Source of the DNA: CAG-177 sp003514385
GTDB taxonomy: Bacteria > Bacillota > Clostridia > Oscillospirales > Acutalibacteraceae
Direction of reading: 5' to 3'
DNA length: 64,000 nt
Assembly: GCA_051920445.1 (NCBI GenBank)
Contig: JBPPLN010000001.1
Location: 186,001 to 250,000, forward strand
Shown here: positions 18,658 to 28,250 of the stretch, in pieces
Layout of the letters: every line of letters starts with the position of its first letter
How positions within the stretch are numbered: position 1 is the first letter of the stretch
Notes under the pieces: generated by a model
Told to the model about the DNA's origin: nothing
Seen by the model: only the letters and a program-made list of their open reading frames with translations
Database searches by the model: none
Made by a program: the position numbers and the translations under genes

Positions 18658-19341
18658 TCAGGCGAGGCTGAAATCGAATTTCATCGCAAGAGTCTCGAAG
18701 AGCTTTTGCATCACGCCGTCTGCGATACTGCGGATATCAAGCGAATCGACATAGTCAACAACCTGATTCTGCTTATCTTTCGGAATATCGAATGAGTTGA
18801 GAGTCATTCTGAGAAGTTTTTCGAGCTTTTTTTCGAGCGTAAAATACTTATCGCACGGGCGAGCCATATAGGCGCGCATTATACCGGCATTACCGATATC
18901 CGACTCGTAGAAATCGCTCTCTGAATATCGCGGCATTATACCGCCGAATATTTTATAAAGCTCGGAAGATGTCTTTTGGCATATGTATTCGTTTATTTTC
19001 GGCTGCGTATAAGCTTCGACATATATCTGCCTGAGATTTTCATTCAGCTCCGCAAGAGTCATCTGAACCGCCAGTTCAACCGAATACAGAAGCACGGGAT
19101 CGCTGCTTCCGCCAACAATGCTTTCAGCGGTACTGAACTGATTGTCAAACATGACATTGACGAGTTCTGTGAGTACTCCGTCCTTGGTACGGAAAATATT
19201 CTGAAATGTTCCCGCCGAGACTCCTGCTTCTCTGATTATATCAAGCATAGTGGTCTCTTTGTAGCCCTTTTCTATGAACATTTTCACGCAGGCGGACAGT
19301 ATTCTGTTTTTCGCTTCGATAACACTGCTTCTCTTTGCCAA
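18658..19341 (-). CDS. TetR/AcrR-family transcriptional regulator
   Basis: This 227-residue repressor-type protein has the TetR helix-turn-helix at about residues 10-56 (RILSACVKMFIEKGYKETTM, then SAGTFQNIFRTKDGVL). A variable helical ligand-binding domain follows. The start is TTG (complement 19339-19341), preceded by TAGGAG at nine bases and by a promoter at 19380-19407; no better ATG exists. Its targets are unknown. It lies between the GH18 remnant and the GH38 operon, separated from the latter by a terminator. Confidence 0.9.
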   Translation of the reverse strand: MAKRSSVIEAKNRILSACVKMFIEKGYKETTMLDIIREAGVSAGTFQNIFRTKDGVLTELVNVMFDNQFSTAESIVGGSSDPVLLYSVELAVQMTLAELNENLRQIYVEAYTQPKINEYICQKTSSELYKIFGGIMPRYSESDFYESDIGNAGIMRAYMARPCDKYFTLEKKLEKLLRMTLNSFDIPKDKQNQVVDYVDSLDIRSIADGVMQKLFETLAMKFDFSLA

Positions 19342-19379
19342 AGATTTGCGCTCCTAACGCTTTCCTGAGTTGCAACCCA

Positions 19380-19407
19380 ATTATAACATAAAATATTATT
19401 GATACAA
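19380..19407 (-). promoter_or_regulatory. Promoter of the TetR-family gene
   Basis: TTGTAT (19402-19407) and TATAAT (19380-19385) on the minus strand have a 16-base spacer. Confidence 0.6.
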
Positions 19408-19431
19408 GTCGTTTGGAGCAAAAAGGACGAA

Positions 19432-19459
19432 AAAGCCGGAGTTTATTCACTCCGGCTTT
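19432..19459 (-). terminator. Terminator of the GT4-GH38 operon
   Basis: AAAGCCGGAGT (19432-19442) pairs with ACTCCGGCTTT (19449-19459). The downstream T run is short on the minus strand. Confidence 0.75.
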
Positions 19460-19465
19460 CGCTTA

Positions 19466-21949
19466 TTATACTATACCCTCAAGGAAGTTCGTCTCTTTTG
19501 CATTGCCGTCTTTTGAAATGCGGAATGTCTTTATCTCATTGTGACCGAACTCAGCCTCAAAATCGGCATTGAACGATTCACAGGCAATATGCGCTTTTGT
19601 GTCCTCACCGCGGGTCTCATAGAAACGCACGATGCAGTCGCCGCTGCCGTCCTCGCAGAACTTGAAAGCGGTCATTATTATATTATCCTTGTCAACCGAC
19701 AGATAGCTCTTTCTCTGCGGCAATGTGCCCTTGTGGAAGCTTTCCGGCACGGCCATGAGACGGATATTGAACTTTGCCGCCTCGTTCATAATGCCGCTCT
19801 TCTCGGCTTCACCGTCACAGACGAAAATGCCATATTCAAATCTCTGCATTCCCTCGTCGGTGAAATTGAAGTTTGCCGCAGGGCGATCCGAATAGTGATC
19901 GGCAAAGATAACATTTCTGATAACCGTAAGGCGCAGGTCGTTGTCCGGGCAGTCGTATGAATACTTCGAGTCGTTGACCACAGTGAGCGTTCTTCTGCCG
20001 CCGTCATCAAAACTTATCGCGCCCCAGCGTCCCGCAGGCTCTTCCTCGCCGTTTGTCGGGCGTTTGATATATGCGCCGGGTATCTCATAAGTATTTATTC
20101 TGTTCTCTCCGCTGACTGGGAAGCTCATCTTGAGCAGCGTGAAATCTTCCGTCCAGAGTGCTTTGCATTTGGAACGGAGAACTTTCTGTCCGCTTGCAAG
20201 AATGAAGTCCTGAACAAGATACGATCCGCCGAAGCTGTGACGCGTTCTTATAACGGCTCTCGCGTTGTCGCTCTCAACAAGTTCGATTTTTTCAAGCTTC
20301 ATGATGCCTTTGATATCATGAAATCTGAACACCATGTGCGCCCATGTGTCGGTCTCGTGGTCATCTATAACAGTCGGCACTGCGATTGGCTTATCTGCGG
20401 ACGCGTAGTCATATCCGCTTAATTTATCGACAAGCGAGGTTATGAATCCGGTGTGCTCGTCAAACTTGACTTTGAGATACTCGTTCTCCATCGAGAAGCC
20501 GGAAGCGGAAACATCTGTATCGATATGTATTTCCGGCAGGTCGCGGTTTTCGTCCCAGCAGGATTTGAGCCAATAGACAGCATAGCCCATTGCGGGGACA
20601 TCGGCAATGAACACCGTGTCGAGATGGGAGTCATTGGAGCGCGAGGAGCGGACATTGCTGAAAATTACATCGTTGCCCGCATCATCGGTCACCTGCTTTG
20701 ACGGGTGATATGTTCTGACCGGTGCTTTGACAGGGAAAGAGAGCGGGTTGAACACAACCACGGGACGCGGGAATTTGCCGCAAGAGTGACCTCTGACCTC
20801 GCAGACTGGGTCGGAAACGCCGTCGATCCAAGTATCTATTCTGCGCGCAATACGCAGGAACGCCTCATTCTGTATTCTGTCTGATATCGTCAGCGCGTGA
20901 CCCATAGAAGCATTAACATCGTCATACGCCTCCATTATAGAGCAGCCGCAGAGTATATCGTGGAACTGATTGAAGCAGACGTCAAGCCATGCCTCTTTGA
21001 AATCTTCGGTTCTGTCGCGCATACCGGCAGTCTTCGATGCGACGGTCGCGAAAGCCTCTGAAAAATAGAGCGAATTCTCGAGCTTTCTGTTGAGCTGCTT
21101 TACAAGGCTCGTTGCGGAATAACAGCCGCTCGCGTGGTGCTGAAGATCGTCTTTCCAAACCGGCAGCTCAACTTTTTCAAGGCAATGCGCCTCAAAAAAA
21201 GCATCGGGCGAAGAGAAGACCATATCGTGATATCCGTCTCTTTTGAGCTGGGTCTGAACATATTCGATCAATCCCCTCGTAGGACCGCCGCCGTGATTGC
21301 CGACGCCGTAGAAGATCATCATGCCGTGCCCCTCTTCATTTATCAGCTTTTCCGCGAGGTCGCGCGATCTGTTTATAGCTTCTGCATTGCCCGAACCGTA
21401 TCCGCTCGCGTCCGGAATATGGAAAGTCGGTATCTGAGTGCCGTCAAGGCTCTCCCACATAAACATATTGGGTATCTCGGCATTTTCATGAGCACCGGGG
21501 CGCATCATGACATATGCGGTCATACCGCCGTTTTTTATAATCTGAGGAAGCATTCCGCTGTGGCCGAAGGAATCCACGTTGTATGCGGTTTTACATATCC
21601 TGCCGAATTTTTCGTTGTAATAGAGCTGAGAATAGAGCGCCTGACGGGCAAAGCTCTCTGCCGAGGGCATATTGCAGTCCGGCTGAACCCACCAGCCGTT
21701 GACGGGCACCCAGCGTCCCTCTTTGACTCTCGCTCTTATCTCCGCGAACATATCGGGATCGATTTCCTCGACCCACTTATAGTACGATGCTGACGAACAA
21801 GTGAACACAAAATCGGGATATTCATTGAGCCTGTCGAGCGCGCTGCGGAAAGTCTGAAGCACTTCCCCGCACCCCTCCTGCCAACGCCAGAGCCAGATAG
21901 GATCAAGGTGTGCGTTGCCTATGAGATGAACTTTAGGTTCATTTGACAT
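19466..21949 (-). CDS. GH38 alpha-mannosidase
   Basis: The enzyme hydrolyses alpha-linked mannose from N-glycan-like or other mannosides with a zinc-dependent retaining mechanism. The 827 residues show the GH38 zinc ligands HLDPIW (14-19), the nucleophile aspartate in NVDSFGH (Asp126), and the downstream all-beta domains. There is no signal peptide, so it is cytoplasmic and acts on imported oligosaccharides. The start follows GAGGAGG. It lies 45 bases after a GT4 gene on the same strand, an odd partner for a catabolic enzyme. Confidence 0.93.
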   Translation of the reverse strand: MSNEPKVHLIGNAHLDPIWLWRWQEGCGEVLQTFRSALDRLNEYPDFVFTCSSASYYKWVEEIDPDMFAEIRARVKEGRWVPVNGWWVQPDCNMPSAESFARQALYSQLYYNEKFGRICKTAYNVDSFGHSGMLPQIIKNGGMTAYVMMRPGAHENAEIPNMFMWESLDGTQIPTFHIPDASGYGSGNAEAINRSRDLAEKLINEEGHGMMIFYGVGNHGGGPTRGLIEYVQTQLKRDGYHDMVFSSPDAFFEAHCLEKVELPVWKDDLQHHASGCYSATSLVKQLNRKLENSLYFSEAFATVASKTAGMRDRTEDFKEAWLDVCFNQFHDILCGCSIMEAYDDVNASMGHALTISDRIQNEAFLRIARRIDTWIDGVSDPVCEVRGHSCGKFPRPVVVFNPLSFPVKAPVRTYHPSKQVTDDAGNDVIFSNVRSSRSNDSHLDTVFIADVPAMGYAVYWLKSCWDENRDLPEIHIDTDVSASGFSMENEYLKVKFDEHTGFITSLVDKLSGYDYASADKPIAVPTVIDDHETDTWAHMVFRFHDIKGIMKLEKIELVESDNARAVIRTRHSFGGSYLVQDFILASGQKVLRSKCKALWTEDFTLLKMSFPVSGENRINTYEIPGAYIKRPTNGEEEPAGRWGAISFDDGGRRTLTVVNDSKYSYDCPDNDLRLTVIRNVIFADHYSDRPAANFNFTDEGMQRFEYGIFVCDGEAEKSGIMNEAAKFNIRLMAVPESFHKGTLPQRKSYLSVDKDNIIMTAFKFCEDGSGDCIVRFYETRGEDTKAHIACESFNADFEAEFGHNEIKTFRISKDGNAKETNFLEGIV

Positions 21950-21994
21950 ATATTTTCCTCCTCAAAGAAATTACTTCTTTTTATAAGTACGGTC

Positions 21995-23038
21995 TTAGCC
22001 GTTTATTCTGTCTATAAGCGGACGGGCTGCAATATCGGGCTTGTATTTTTCCGACTCTTTGAGCGCAGAAAGGCGCATTGAGTTCCATTTTTCAGGAGCA
22101 GCCGCAATATTTATAAGCTCCTCGGCAAGCCTTTCGGCATTGCAGTTTTTTATTATAACTCCTGTCTTTCCGGGAACGACAAACTCGGGATTATATTTCC
22201 AGTCACTCGATATCACCGGCACTCCGGCTGACATGGCATCGATAAGCGTTCCGGCAAAGCCCTCGCCTTTATAATAGGTCGGGAACAACAGCGTAAAATA
22301 TGATTTCAGCGTTTCAACGCTCTTATTCGCTTCAATAGCTCCGCCGTAGCTGATATAATCCGGGAATGACTTTTCAAGCTGTGAAAATCTTTCTTTATAC
22401 TCGACATCAACCTGACCGAAAATATCAAGCGTGTATACAGTTCGTCCAAAATGGGCATTGACACTCCTGACCGCATCTATTGCGTCTTCTATCCCTTTTT
22501 CTTTCATCACACGCGAAAATGTGCAGAGCTTATATGGTTCATGTTCAGGATATTCGATACAGTCCTCCGCCAGCGGCTCAAGTTTTTTGAAATTGTACAT
22601 AACTACCGCATTCTCAAAACCTCGTCTCTGCAGAGCGGATTTCATCATATCCGATTCCACATATATTGCATCAAATTTTTTAAGATATCTAATAAGCCAT
22701 TTATGCTCATCCAAAAAAGAATCGAGCCATCCGCCGATGACCACATAATGTATCCTGCGGTGATAAAGCTTGTTATAGAACAAAAACAGCGGCGCAAAAA
22801 CGCGCAGCCCCCTGTTTGCGGGCATCATTATTATATTTTCACAGTTCTTGAACAGCTTCAAGACATCGATTGCCATTCGCGGCATGGCTTTTATCCCGCC
22901 GCAGCTGTCGGCGACAGTCACCTGATCATCGCCCAAACACTTTTTCAGCTCCTCGGTCACAACTTTTGTCTTGACTGTCTGACCGTTGAGCAAACTGCGC
23001 CCAAATCCGAAGTGACCGCAAACACCCGCTTTTTTCAT
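21995..23038 (-). CDS. GT4-type glycosyltransferase
   Basis: This 347-residue GT-B-fold enzyme is expected to transfer a sugar from a nucleotide donor to a glycan or lipid acceptor. The C-terminal half carries the family pattern: CTFSRVMKEKGIEDAIDAV near 180-200, and LFPTYYKGEGFAGTLIDAMS followed by AGVPVISSDW near 250-285. The acidic donor-binding residue is Glu in GEGFAG. There is no membrane segment. It is the first gene of a two-gene unit with the mannosidase. Its promoter at 23112-23140 marks native sequence lying just outside the left end of the mobile element. Confidence 0.88.
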   Translation of the reverse strand: MKKAGVCGHFGFGRSLLNGQTVKTKVVTEELKKCLGDDQVTVADSCGGIKAMPRMAIDVLKLFKNCENIIMMPANRGLRVFAPLFLFYNKLYHRRIHYVVIGGWLDSFLDEHKWLIRYLKKFDAIYVESDMMKSALQRRGFENAVVMYNFKKLEPLAEDCIEYPEHEPYKLCTFSRVMKEKGIEDAIDAVRSVNAHFGRTVYTLDIFGQVDVEYKERFSQLEKSFPDYISYGGAIEANKSVETLKSYFTLLFPTYYKGEGFAGTLIDAMSAGVPVISSDWKYNPEFVVPGKTGVIIKNCNAERLAEELINIAAAPEKWNSMRLSALKESEKYKPDIAARPLIDRING

Positions 23039-23111
23039 TGTTTTTCAGTATCCCTTCATTGCCTGGCAATTTTTTCGAAATGCCGCCTAGCGCACCAATA
23101 ATGTTAAGTAA

Positions 23112-23140
23112 ATAATAACAGAAACGCCGTGCCCATTCAA
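23112..23140 (-). promoter_or_regulatory. Sigma-A promoter of the GT4-GH38 operon
   Basis: TTGAAT (23135-23140) and TATTAT (23112-23117) on the minus strand have a 17-base spacer. This fixes native DNA up to at least 23140. Confidence 0.65.
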
Positions 23141-23217
23141 GCGCTTTTAGTCAAAACCGTCAATTGATTTTGTTGACAACAGTAATTGAACCCAGTTTTT
23201 TAACATCATATAAAAAA

Positions 23218-23292
23218 AGCCCCGAAACCGTTGGCTTAACAGTGATAAGGAACTAATTTACTTATCAACTGTTAGCTGACGGTTTCCGGGGT
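23218..23292. repeat. Long imperfect hairpin near the left end of the element
   Basis: CCCCGAAACCGT at 23220-23231 pairs with ACGGTTTCCGGGG (one bulge) at 23279-23291. Inside it TTAACAGTGATAAG pairs with CTTATCAACTGTTAG. The loop is about 12 bases. It could be a subterminal recombinase-binding region, a transcription barrier against outside promoters, or part of a leader for the next gene. The rest of 23141-23217 shows only a small dyad, TGTTG-A-CAACA, at 23171-23181. Confidence 0.7.
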
Positions 23293-23303
23293 GCATACGG
23301 ACA

Positions 23304-23345
23304 AATCCCGTCTGATTTCTAACAGGAAGTCAGACGGGATTTTCG
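23304..23345 (+). terminator. Terminator-like hairpin in front of the DUF6061-like gene
   Basis: AATCCCGTCTGA (23304-23315) pairs perfectly with TCAGACGGGATT (23330-23341), followed by TT-C. It lies upstream, not downstream, of a gene and so looks like an attenuator or an insulator. Confidence 0.6.
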
Positions 23346-23375
23346 CTTTATATTACGAATTATGGAGGACATACC

Positions 23376-23624
23376 ATGAAAACCTTAATATCTTGTGCCT
23401 ACAATATGGATAATTGCTGTGTGGAAGTGAAATTCAGCGACGGCAGTATGATTGCGATTGACACTATCGCCGTTGAGAACGAGATTGCTGACAATATGTA
23501 TCAGCGGTCAGAGCTGGATTATTTGATCTACAACGCTCCTTTGGAGTATGCAGACCTTATCTTGAACGGCGATCCCGAAACCTATTTGAAAACTGTAACA
23601 GAATACAAGCCTTGGGATAGCTGA
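23376..23624 (+). CDS. DUF6061-like small protein of mobile elements
   Basis: This 82-residue acidic protein (MKTLISCAYNMDNC, then ADNMYQRSELDYLIYNAPLE) matches what I recall of DUF6061, a family of unknown function common on integrative elements of Clostridia. It has no membrane segment or recognised motif. The ATG follows GGAGG. It is flanked by an upstream hairpin pair and a downstream bidirectional terminator, so it stands alone between the element end and the Bce operon. Confidence 0.75.
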   Translation: MKTLISCAYNMDNCCVEVKFSDGSMIAIDTIAVENEIADNMYQRSELDYLIYNAPLEYADLILNGDPETYLKTVTEYKPWDS

Positions 23625-23633
23625 CAACACGCT

Positions 23634-23663
23634 GCCCGCAGGAGAAAATCCTGCGGGCGTTTT
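23634..23663. terminator. Bidirectional terminator
   Basis: GCCCGCAGGA (23634-23643) pairs with TCCTGCGGGC (23649-23658), followed by a T run on the plus strand. It lies between the DUF6061-like gene and the convergent sensor kinase gene. Confidence 0.85.
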
Positions 23664-23673
23664 TCTGTTTATA

Positions 23674-24699
23674 TTATTTCCCTCCGTTGGATCTCAATTT
23701 AGGAAAGAAGATGACAATCTTGAAGCTCTTTCCCCACTGGGAAGCTGCTTCCAGATGAAGATTTAGATCGTCGGCCATCTTCTTAACCAGGTAAAGTCCC
23801 ATACCGGTAGCCTTCTTTCTGCTGTCAGTAGAATCCCCGGTAAAGCCCTTTTGAAAAATGTACGGCAGATTATATTTTTTTACGCCAATGCCGTTATCTT
23901 CAACAGAAAGGATATCTGCAGTCTCCGAATGTATCACGGAAATTGTAAGCATGGGACTATCGCTGCTATATTTGATGGCATTGCTAACGATTTGTCCCAA
24001 CATAAACTGAAGTCCTCTACGGTCTGTATAGACTGTTTCAGATTGCAGTTTGTTGAGAATGACAAAATGCTTCTCTTCAAGAAGTGGGGCATAGTCCTCC
24101 AGAACTTCACCCAAGCAGTCATTCAAATTGACATCCTCAAATCGGTAATCCTTTGTACTGCTCTTCAACCGGGCATAGTACAGCATCTGCGTGACATCCT
24201 CCTGAAGCTGACTGCGGACATAATCCAGCTTTGCTTGCAGGGAAGGAGAGATTTCATCGTTCCGGTTATCCAAGAGCATGGTCAGCAACGATAGGGGCGT
24301 TTTCGCTTCATGTGCCCAGCCCTCCACGTATTCTTCATAGTCCCGTAGGGCATCCGCCATATTGTTACTCTCGTTTTTGTATTCCCGTAAAACCGAAGCC
24401 AAAAATCGGACAGATTCTCCTTCTTTCTGACTAATGGCACTGAGCAGCCGTTCTTCATTGCAGATGGTAGGATCACTGAGGAAATCTCGGAACAGTTCCA
24501 TGTGGGTGTTCTCCCTCTTGTTTAGTACAAACAGAATCGCTGAAAACAAAAGGATGCTCGTCAGAACTACTAACCCGATCAAGGTTTGAAATACCTGAAT
24601 GTCAGAAATCCAAAGAATGACAGCGCAAAAGCAATCCACGCCCAGCAGCAACAGAAGCCAGGGGTAGTACCGTTCTATCATGTGCCAAAGCTGCTTCAT
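23674..24699 (-). CDS. BceS-type sensor histidine kinase
   Basis: This is an intramembrane-sensing kinase of 341 residues. Two membrane helices (about 13-31 and 38-58) leave almost no extracellular loop, as in BceS kinases, which sense through the partner ABC transporter. The phosphorylated histidine is His130 in WAHEAKTPLSLL. The N box LGQIVSNAIKYS and the ATP-lid sequences DNGIGVKKYNLPYIF and GMGLYLVKKM follow. Its start overlaps the response-regulator stop by four bases (ATGA). It is the last gene of the ABC transporter/regulator operon. Confidence 0.92.
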   Translation of the reverse strand: MKQLWHMIERYYPWLLLLLGVDCFCAVILWISDIQVFQTLIGLVVLTSILLFSAILFVLNKRENTHMELFRDFLSDPTICNEERLLSAISQKEGESVRFLASVLREYKNESNNMADALRDYEEYVEGWAHEAKTPLSLLTMLLDNRNDEISPSLQAKLDYVRSQLQEDVTQMLYYARLKSSTKDYRFEDVNLNDCLGEVLEDYAPLLEEKHFVILNKLQSETVYTDRRGLQFMLGQIVSNAIKYSSDSPMLTISVIHSETADILSVEDNGIGVKKYNLPYIFQKGFTGDSTDSRKKATGMGLYLVKKMADDLNLHLEAASQWGKSFKIVIFFPKLRSNGGK

Positions 24700-25373
24700 A
24701 GAGACACCTCCGCTTCCAAACGGTAGCCCATTCCTCGAACTGCAACGATTCGCTGCTTCATTTCAAGGGCGGACATCGTTTTTTTCAGCCGGGTTAGGTT
24801 AACCTGCAAGGCATTTTCATCTATGTATTCCGTGGTTCCCCATAGTGCCATGCAAAGCTGCTCCGTCGTGACCAGAGCATCGCCGCCGGACAAAAGAGCG
24901 ACCAACAGTTTTCCCTGATTTTTTGGAAGCACCACAGAGGTATTATGAATATAAAGCGTGTAGGTCTGCTGGTCTAACAGGAAATCTGGTCCCTCTATGA
25001 GATTGGTACGGCCTTCATACCTTTTGAGAATATTGGATACCCTGGCAAGAAGTCGATCTTTTCTGCACGGCTTCGTCAAATATTCATCGGCACCCAACTG
25101 GAACGCTTGCAGTTCATCCTTTACCTGATCTCTGGAAGTCAGCACCAGGACGGGGATAGCAGTTTTATTCTTTAGCTCCTGGCAGATTTGAAAGCCACTG
25201 ATCTCCGGCAAGTTCAGGTCTAAGATCACAAGGTCAGGGCGGAGGGCTGCCAAGAGCCGAGCGGCATCTTCAAACTCGGTAATTGCCTCCACAAGATAGC
25301 CGTCCTTTTGGAGCATATCGCAGAGTTCTTCCCGCATATAGACTTCATCTTCCACAACAGCAATTCTTTTCAT
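24696..25373 (-). CDS. BceR-type OmpR-family response regulator
   Basis: The 225-residue regulator has a receiver domain with acidic residues Glu8, Asp9 and Glu10, phospho-acceptor Asp52 (ILDLNLP), and Thr/Lys at the conserved later positions (LTSRD, YLTKPC). A winged-helix output domain follows (about 125-222). The start at 25373 has GGAGGT six bases upstream; an in-frame ATG six codons earlier lies on the ribosome site. A BceR-like dyad upstream of the ABC genes at 28281-28295 is its likely target. Confidence 0.93.
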   Translation of the reverse strand: MKRIAVVEDEVYMREELCDMLQKDGYLVEAITEFEDAARLLAALRPDLVILDLNLPEISGFQICQELKNKTAIPVLVLTSRDQVKDELQAFQLGADEYLTKPCRKDRLLARVSNILKRYEGRTNLIEGPDFLLDQQTYTLYIHNTSVVLPKNQGKLLVALLSGGDALVTTEQLCMALWGTTEYIDENALQVNLTRLKKTMSALEMKQRIVAVRGMGYRLEAEVSL

Positions 25374-25392
25374 GACAGCACCTCCTTCCAAA

Positions 25393-27465
25393 TTATTCTT
25401 CTCTCTGCGGCTGCATCAGTGTCAGCAAATACCGATCACTGGAGCGCTTGACCACTCTCATATAAATATATTCTATCACGCAAAGTAGTAAAATCATAGC
25501 AGCAGATACAAGCAGCATTTCAGACACTGTCCCACGGGTTCGGGACGAGAGTATCCCTGTAAATAACGCCCTGACTCCAAACAGACTGCTGACAGCCGCA
25601 ACCAATACAGGAAGTCCCATAAACCAGGTAATTTGCTTTCCAGCAGACTGGCAAAGGGTTTCGTAAGTAGCTCCCAGGCGGATCAGGGTCTGGTATCTGC
25701 GCCCGGTTTTCTGCTGACTCATCAGGAACTGAACACCCACGATGGTGTTGGCAACTACCAGGAAAACAATCGCAAGATAGAGGGTAATATAACTGGATGC
25801 TATGGTGTAGAAAAGCTGACGACCTATATTCTGAAGATAGCTTTCATATTCAATGCCAGTTTCGTCCAGCTTCTCGTTCAAATCCAAATATGCAGTCATA
25901 AGGCTATTTCCATCCAGAGCCTGCTCACTGAGCACCGCATTGACATAGGTATCATACATTCCCTGGCTATAATATAGGAATGCTTCATCCGGAAGAATCA
26001 ATGCAAAGGACAAGGTTATAGAACGGTCCGTGACCAAATTCACAGACTGAACCTCTCCTGTAAGATGAATCGGACTACCATCCAGTTCCACCTTGGGCTG
26101 CCCGGCCAATACTTGGTTCAGCATTGCGGTACGGCTTGCCGTAGTAAACTCTGTATCAATATAGACAGTGGCCTCCTTTTCGCCTAATTGGAGAGCCGGA
26201 TTGCCGGACAATTCCAACAAACGATTATAGTCCGATAAACAAATCAAATATGGGTATGTGGCATAACCAAGATTGTTCAGAAGGACATCCCGGTCTTCCG
26301 ACTGGGGCAGGCTCCGAAGAGAGTCCATAACAGCGTCCATGCTGTAGGCATTATCATAATCTTCTGTGGTGCGAATACGCCCAACCCTCATTTCAAAAAG
26401 CTCTGAAAATTGATTTTCCAAACTGTTTTCTTTCAGGACTGCCTTTATATTCGGAAGAACCTGCGATGAATCTTCTGCAGTATGATCTTCAAAAGTATAG
26501 TCGATTACATGGCCAGAAGACAGGCTATTCGTTCCTGCAATTCCTACGCCCGCACCAAAACAACACAGCGCCGCCAGAATCAGCAGGGAGCTGATGGCCA
26601 TGGAGTTTGACTGATGAATGACATTCTCCTGAATCTGCCGGAAGGTAAATACATGAAGCTGCTTATTTCCTTTTCCTTTCTTAACAATCAAAGCAATCAG
26701 CGCACGCATCCCATAGAAAAGCAGCATCGTACCAACTATGCCCAACAGCAAAGTCAGTCCCATCATACTTACCTTTGTCCATGCAATTCCCTGAATCGCC
26801 ATGTAGTAAGCCACTGCCAACATCACACTTCCGCATATAGCAGCCAGTCCATAGATAACAGATGGCATTTGCTTTTTGGGGCGGTTCGTTGGCTGGGATA
26901 GCAAAGTACCGATCTCCTGGCGGCTGATTCGTCCACTCAAAATCAGAAGTGCCGTCAGCTTAATTGCCAGAAATCCTGCCAGCGTCCATTCAATCGCAGA
27001 CCAGGATAAAGAAAACTGATGACCGATGATCCCCATGCCTACCAGCTTGGCGGTGACAAGACTGACAATTTCTGAAAGCACCACAGCCACAGGTAAGCCT
27101 ATGAGCATGGCAAGAATACTGGTCAGGCAATCTTCCGCCAGAAGCATACCAAACAGTTTACTTCTACGCATCCCCAACATTAGATAAACACCAAGCTCAT
27201 GCCGTCTGCGCTCGAACTGATACTTGCAGGCAAAATAGATCAAAAAGAACAGAATACCGAGGGTCATTCCATAAAACGCAGGAATCAGAAGCAGGAGTTT
27301 GTCAACTGCGTCACTCTCCATTTTCTGCAAAAAGAGCATCACATCTTGAGTGGAGATGGAAAGAATCATGTAAAAGGCAACAATAGAAATCACCAGGGAG
27401 CTGAAAAACAGACCGTTTTCCTTTCGGCTGCGGCGGCTGTTCCGAAGAATGAGATTAGAGAACAT
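25393..27465 (-). CDS. BceB-type ABC transporter permease
   Basis: This 690-residue permease has FtsX-type modules at both ends and about ten membrane helices. A large extracytoplasmic domain (roughly residues 305-540) sits between helices seven and eight, the layout typical of peptide-sensing and detoxifying BceB transporters. It is expected to act with the ATPase at 27455-28222. In the known systems such transporters free lipid II-cycle intermediates from antimicrobial peptides and signal to the kinase. The ligand here is unknown. Its start overlaps the ATPase gene end by 11 bases. Confidence 0.92.
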   Translation of the reverse strand: MFSNLILRNSRRSRKENGLFFSSLVISIVAFYMILSISTQDVMLFLQKMESDAVDKLLLLIPAFYGMTLGILFFLIYFACKYQFERRRHELGVYLMLGMRRSKLFGMLLAEDCLTSILAMLIGLPVAVVLSEIVSLVTAKLVGMGIIGHQFSLSWSAIEWTLAGFLAIKLTALLILSGRISRQEIGTLLSQPTNRPKKQMPSVIYGLAAICGSVMLAVAYYMAIQGIAWTKVSMMGLTLLLGIVGTMLLFYGMRALIALIVKKGKGNKQLHVFTFRQIQENVIHQSNSMAISSLLILAALCCFGAGVGIAGTNSLSSGHVIDYTFEDHTAEDSSQVLPNIKAVLKENSLENQFSELFEMRVGRIRTTEDYDNAYSMDAVMDSLRSLPQSEDRDVLLNNLGYATYPYLICLSDYNRLLELSGNPALQLGEKEATVYIDTEFTTASRTAMLNQVLAGQPKVELDGSPIHLTGEVQSVNLVTDRSITLSFALILPDEAFLYYSQGMYDTYVNAVLSEQALDGNSLMTAYLDLNEKLDETGIEYESYLQNIGRQLFYTIASSYITLYLAIVFLVVANTIVGVQFLMSQQKTGRRYQTLIRLGATYETLCQSAGKQITWFMGLPVLVAAVSSLFGVRALFTGILSSRTRGTVSEMLLVSAAMILLLCVIEYIYMRVVKRSSDRYLLTLMQPQREE

Positions 27466-28222
27466 TTGCGCTGCCCCCTCCCAGTTGCGCCATCACCTTC
27501 AGGATGCGCCCGTAGAACTCCTGCTGGCTTTCGTCTCCACGCCGAAGCTCATGAAAGATCACGCCATCCTGGATGAACAGGATGCGCTTACAGAAGCTGG
27601 CGGCATTGGAATCATGGGTTACCATCAGGATCGTAGCTTGTTCGTCACGATTCAGGCCGGACAGCTTCTCCATAAGACTTCTTGCGTTCTTAGAATCCAG
27701 CGCACCCGTCGGTTCATCGGCAAGGATCATTTGGGGATGTAAGATCAGAGCCCTTGCTGCCGCAACACGCTGACGCTGGCCGCCGGACATCTTGGACGGA
27801 AACTTATCCAGAACATCAGTGATTTCCAGATAGTCAGCCAACTGCTTCAGCCGCTGGCTGCTTTCTGCTTCGGATACCCCATGCAAGGAAGTCGGGAGCA
27901 GGATGTTTTCCCTGCCAGTCAGGTTGTCCAGCAATTCAAAGTTCTGGAATAGATAACCAACTTTTTTGCCACGGTACTCTGCAAGAGCCTTTCCCCTGAG
28001 GGATTGCAGAGTATCGCCCTCCACCTGAATGCTTCCACCGGTGGGCTGAATCACAGTTGCAATACAGTTGAGAAGCGTGGATTTACCGGAACCACTGCTT
28101 CCCATAATGCCGAGAAACTCTCCCGGCATCACCTGGAGGGTGATCCCATTCAGTGCATTTGTTTGACTTGGCACATTGCCATAGATTTTTGTTAAATTTT
28201 CAATATTCAAAATGGGTTTCAT
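27455..28222 (-). CDS. BceA-type ABC transporter ATPase
   Basis: The 255-residue ATP-binding protein has Walker A GSSGSGKST (41-49), Q-loop FQNFELL, signature MSGGQRQRVAAARAL, Walker B MILADEPTGALD and the switch histidine in VTHDS. It belongs to the LolD/MacB-like subgroup that pairs with FtsX permeases. The chosen start has AGGAGGT six bases upstream. The frame stays open upstream, but that part overlaps the promoter and operator at 28251-28295. It is the first gene of the four-gene module. Confidence 0.94.
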   Translation of the reverse strand: MKPILNIENLTKIYGNVPSQTNALNGITLQVMPGEFLGIMGSSGSGKSTLLNCIATVIQPTGGSIQVEGDTLQSLRGKALAEYRGKKVGYLFQNFELLDNLTGRENILLPTSLHGVSEAESSQRLKQLADYLEITDVLDKFPSKMSGGQRQRVAAARALILHPQMILADEPTGALDSKNARSLMEKLSGLNRDEQATILMVTHDSNAASFCKRILFIQDGVIFHELRRGDESQQEFYGRILKVMAQLGGGSANVL

Positions 28223-28250
28223 GTGAATACCTCCTATCATTTGTAATAAA

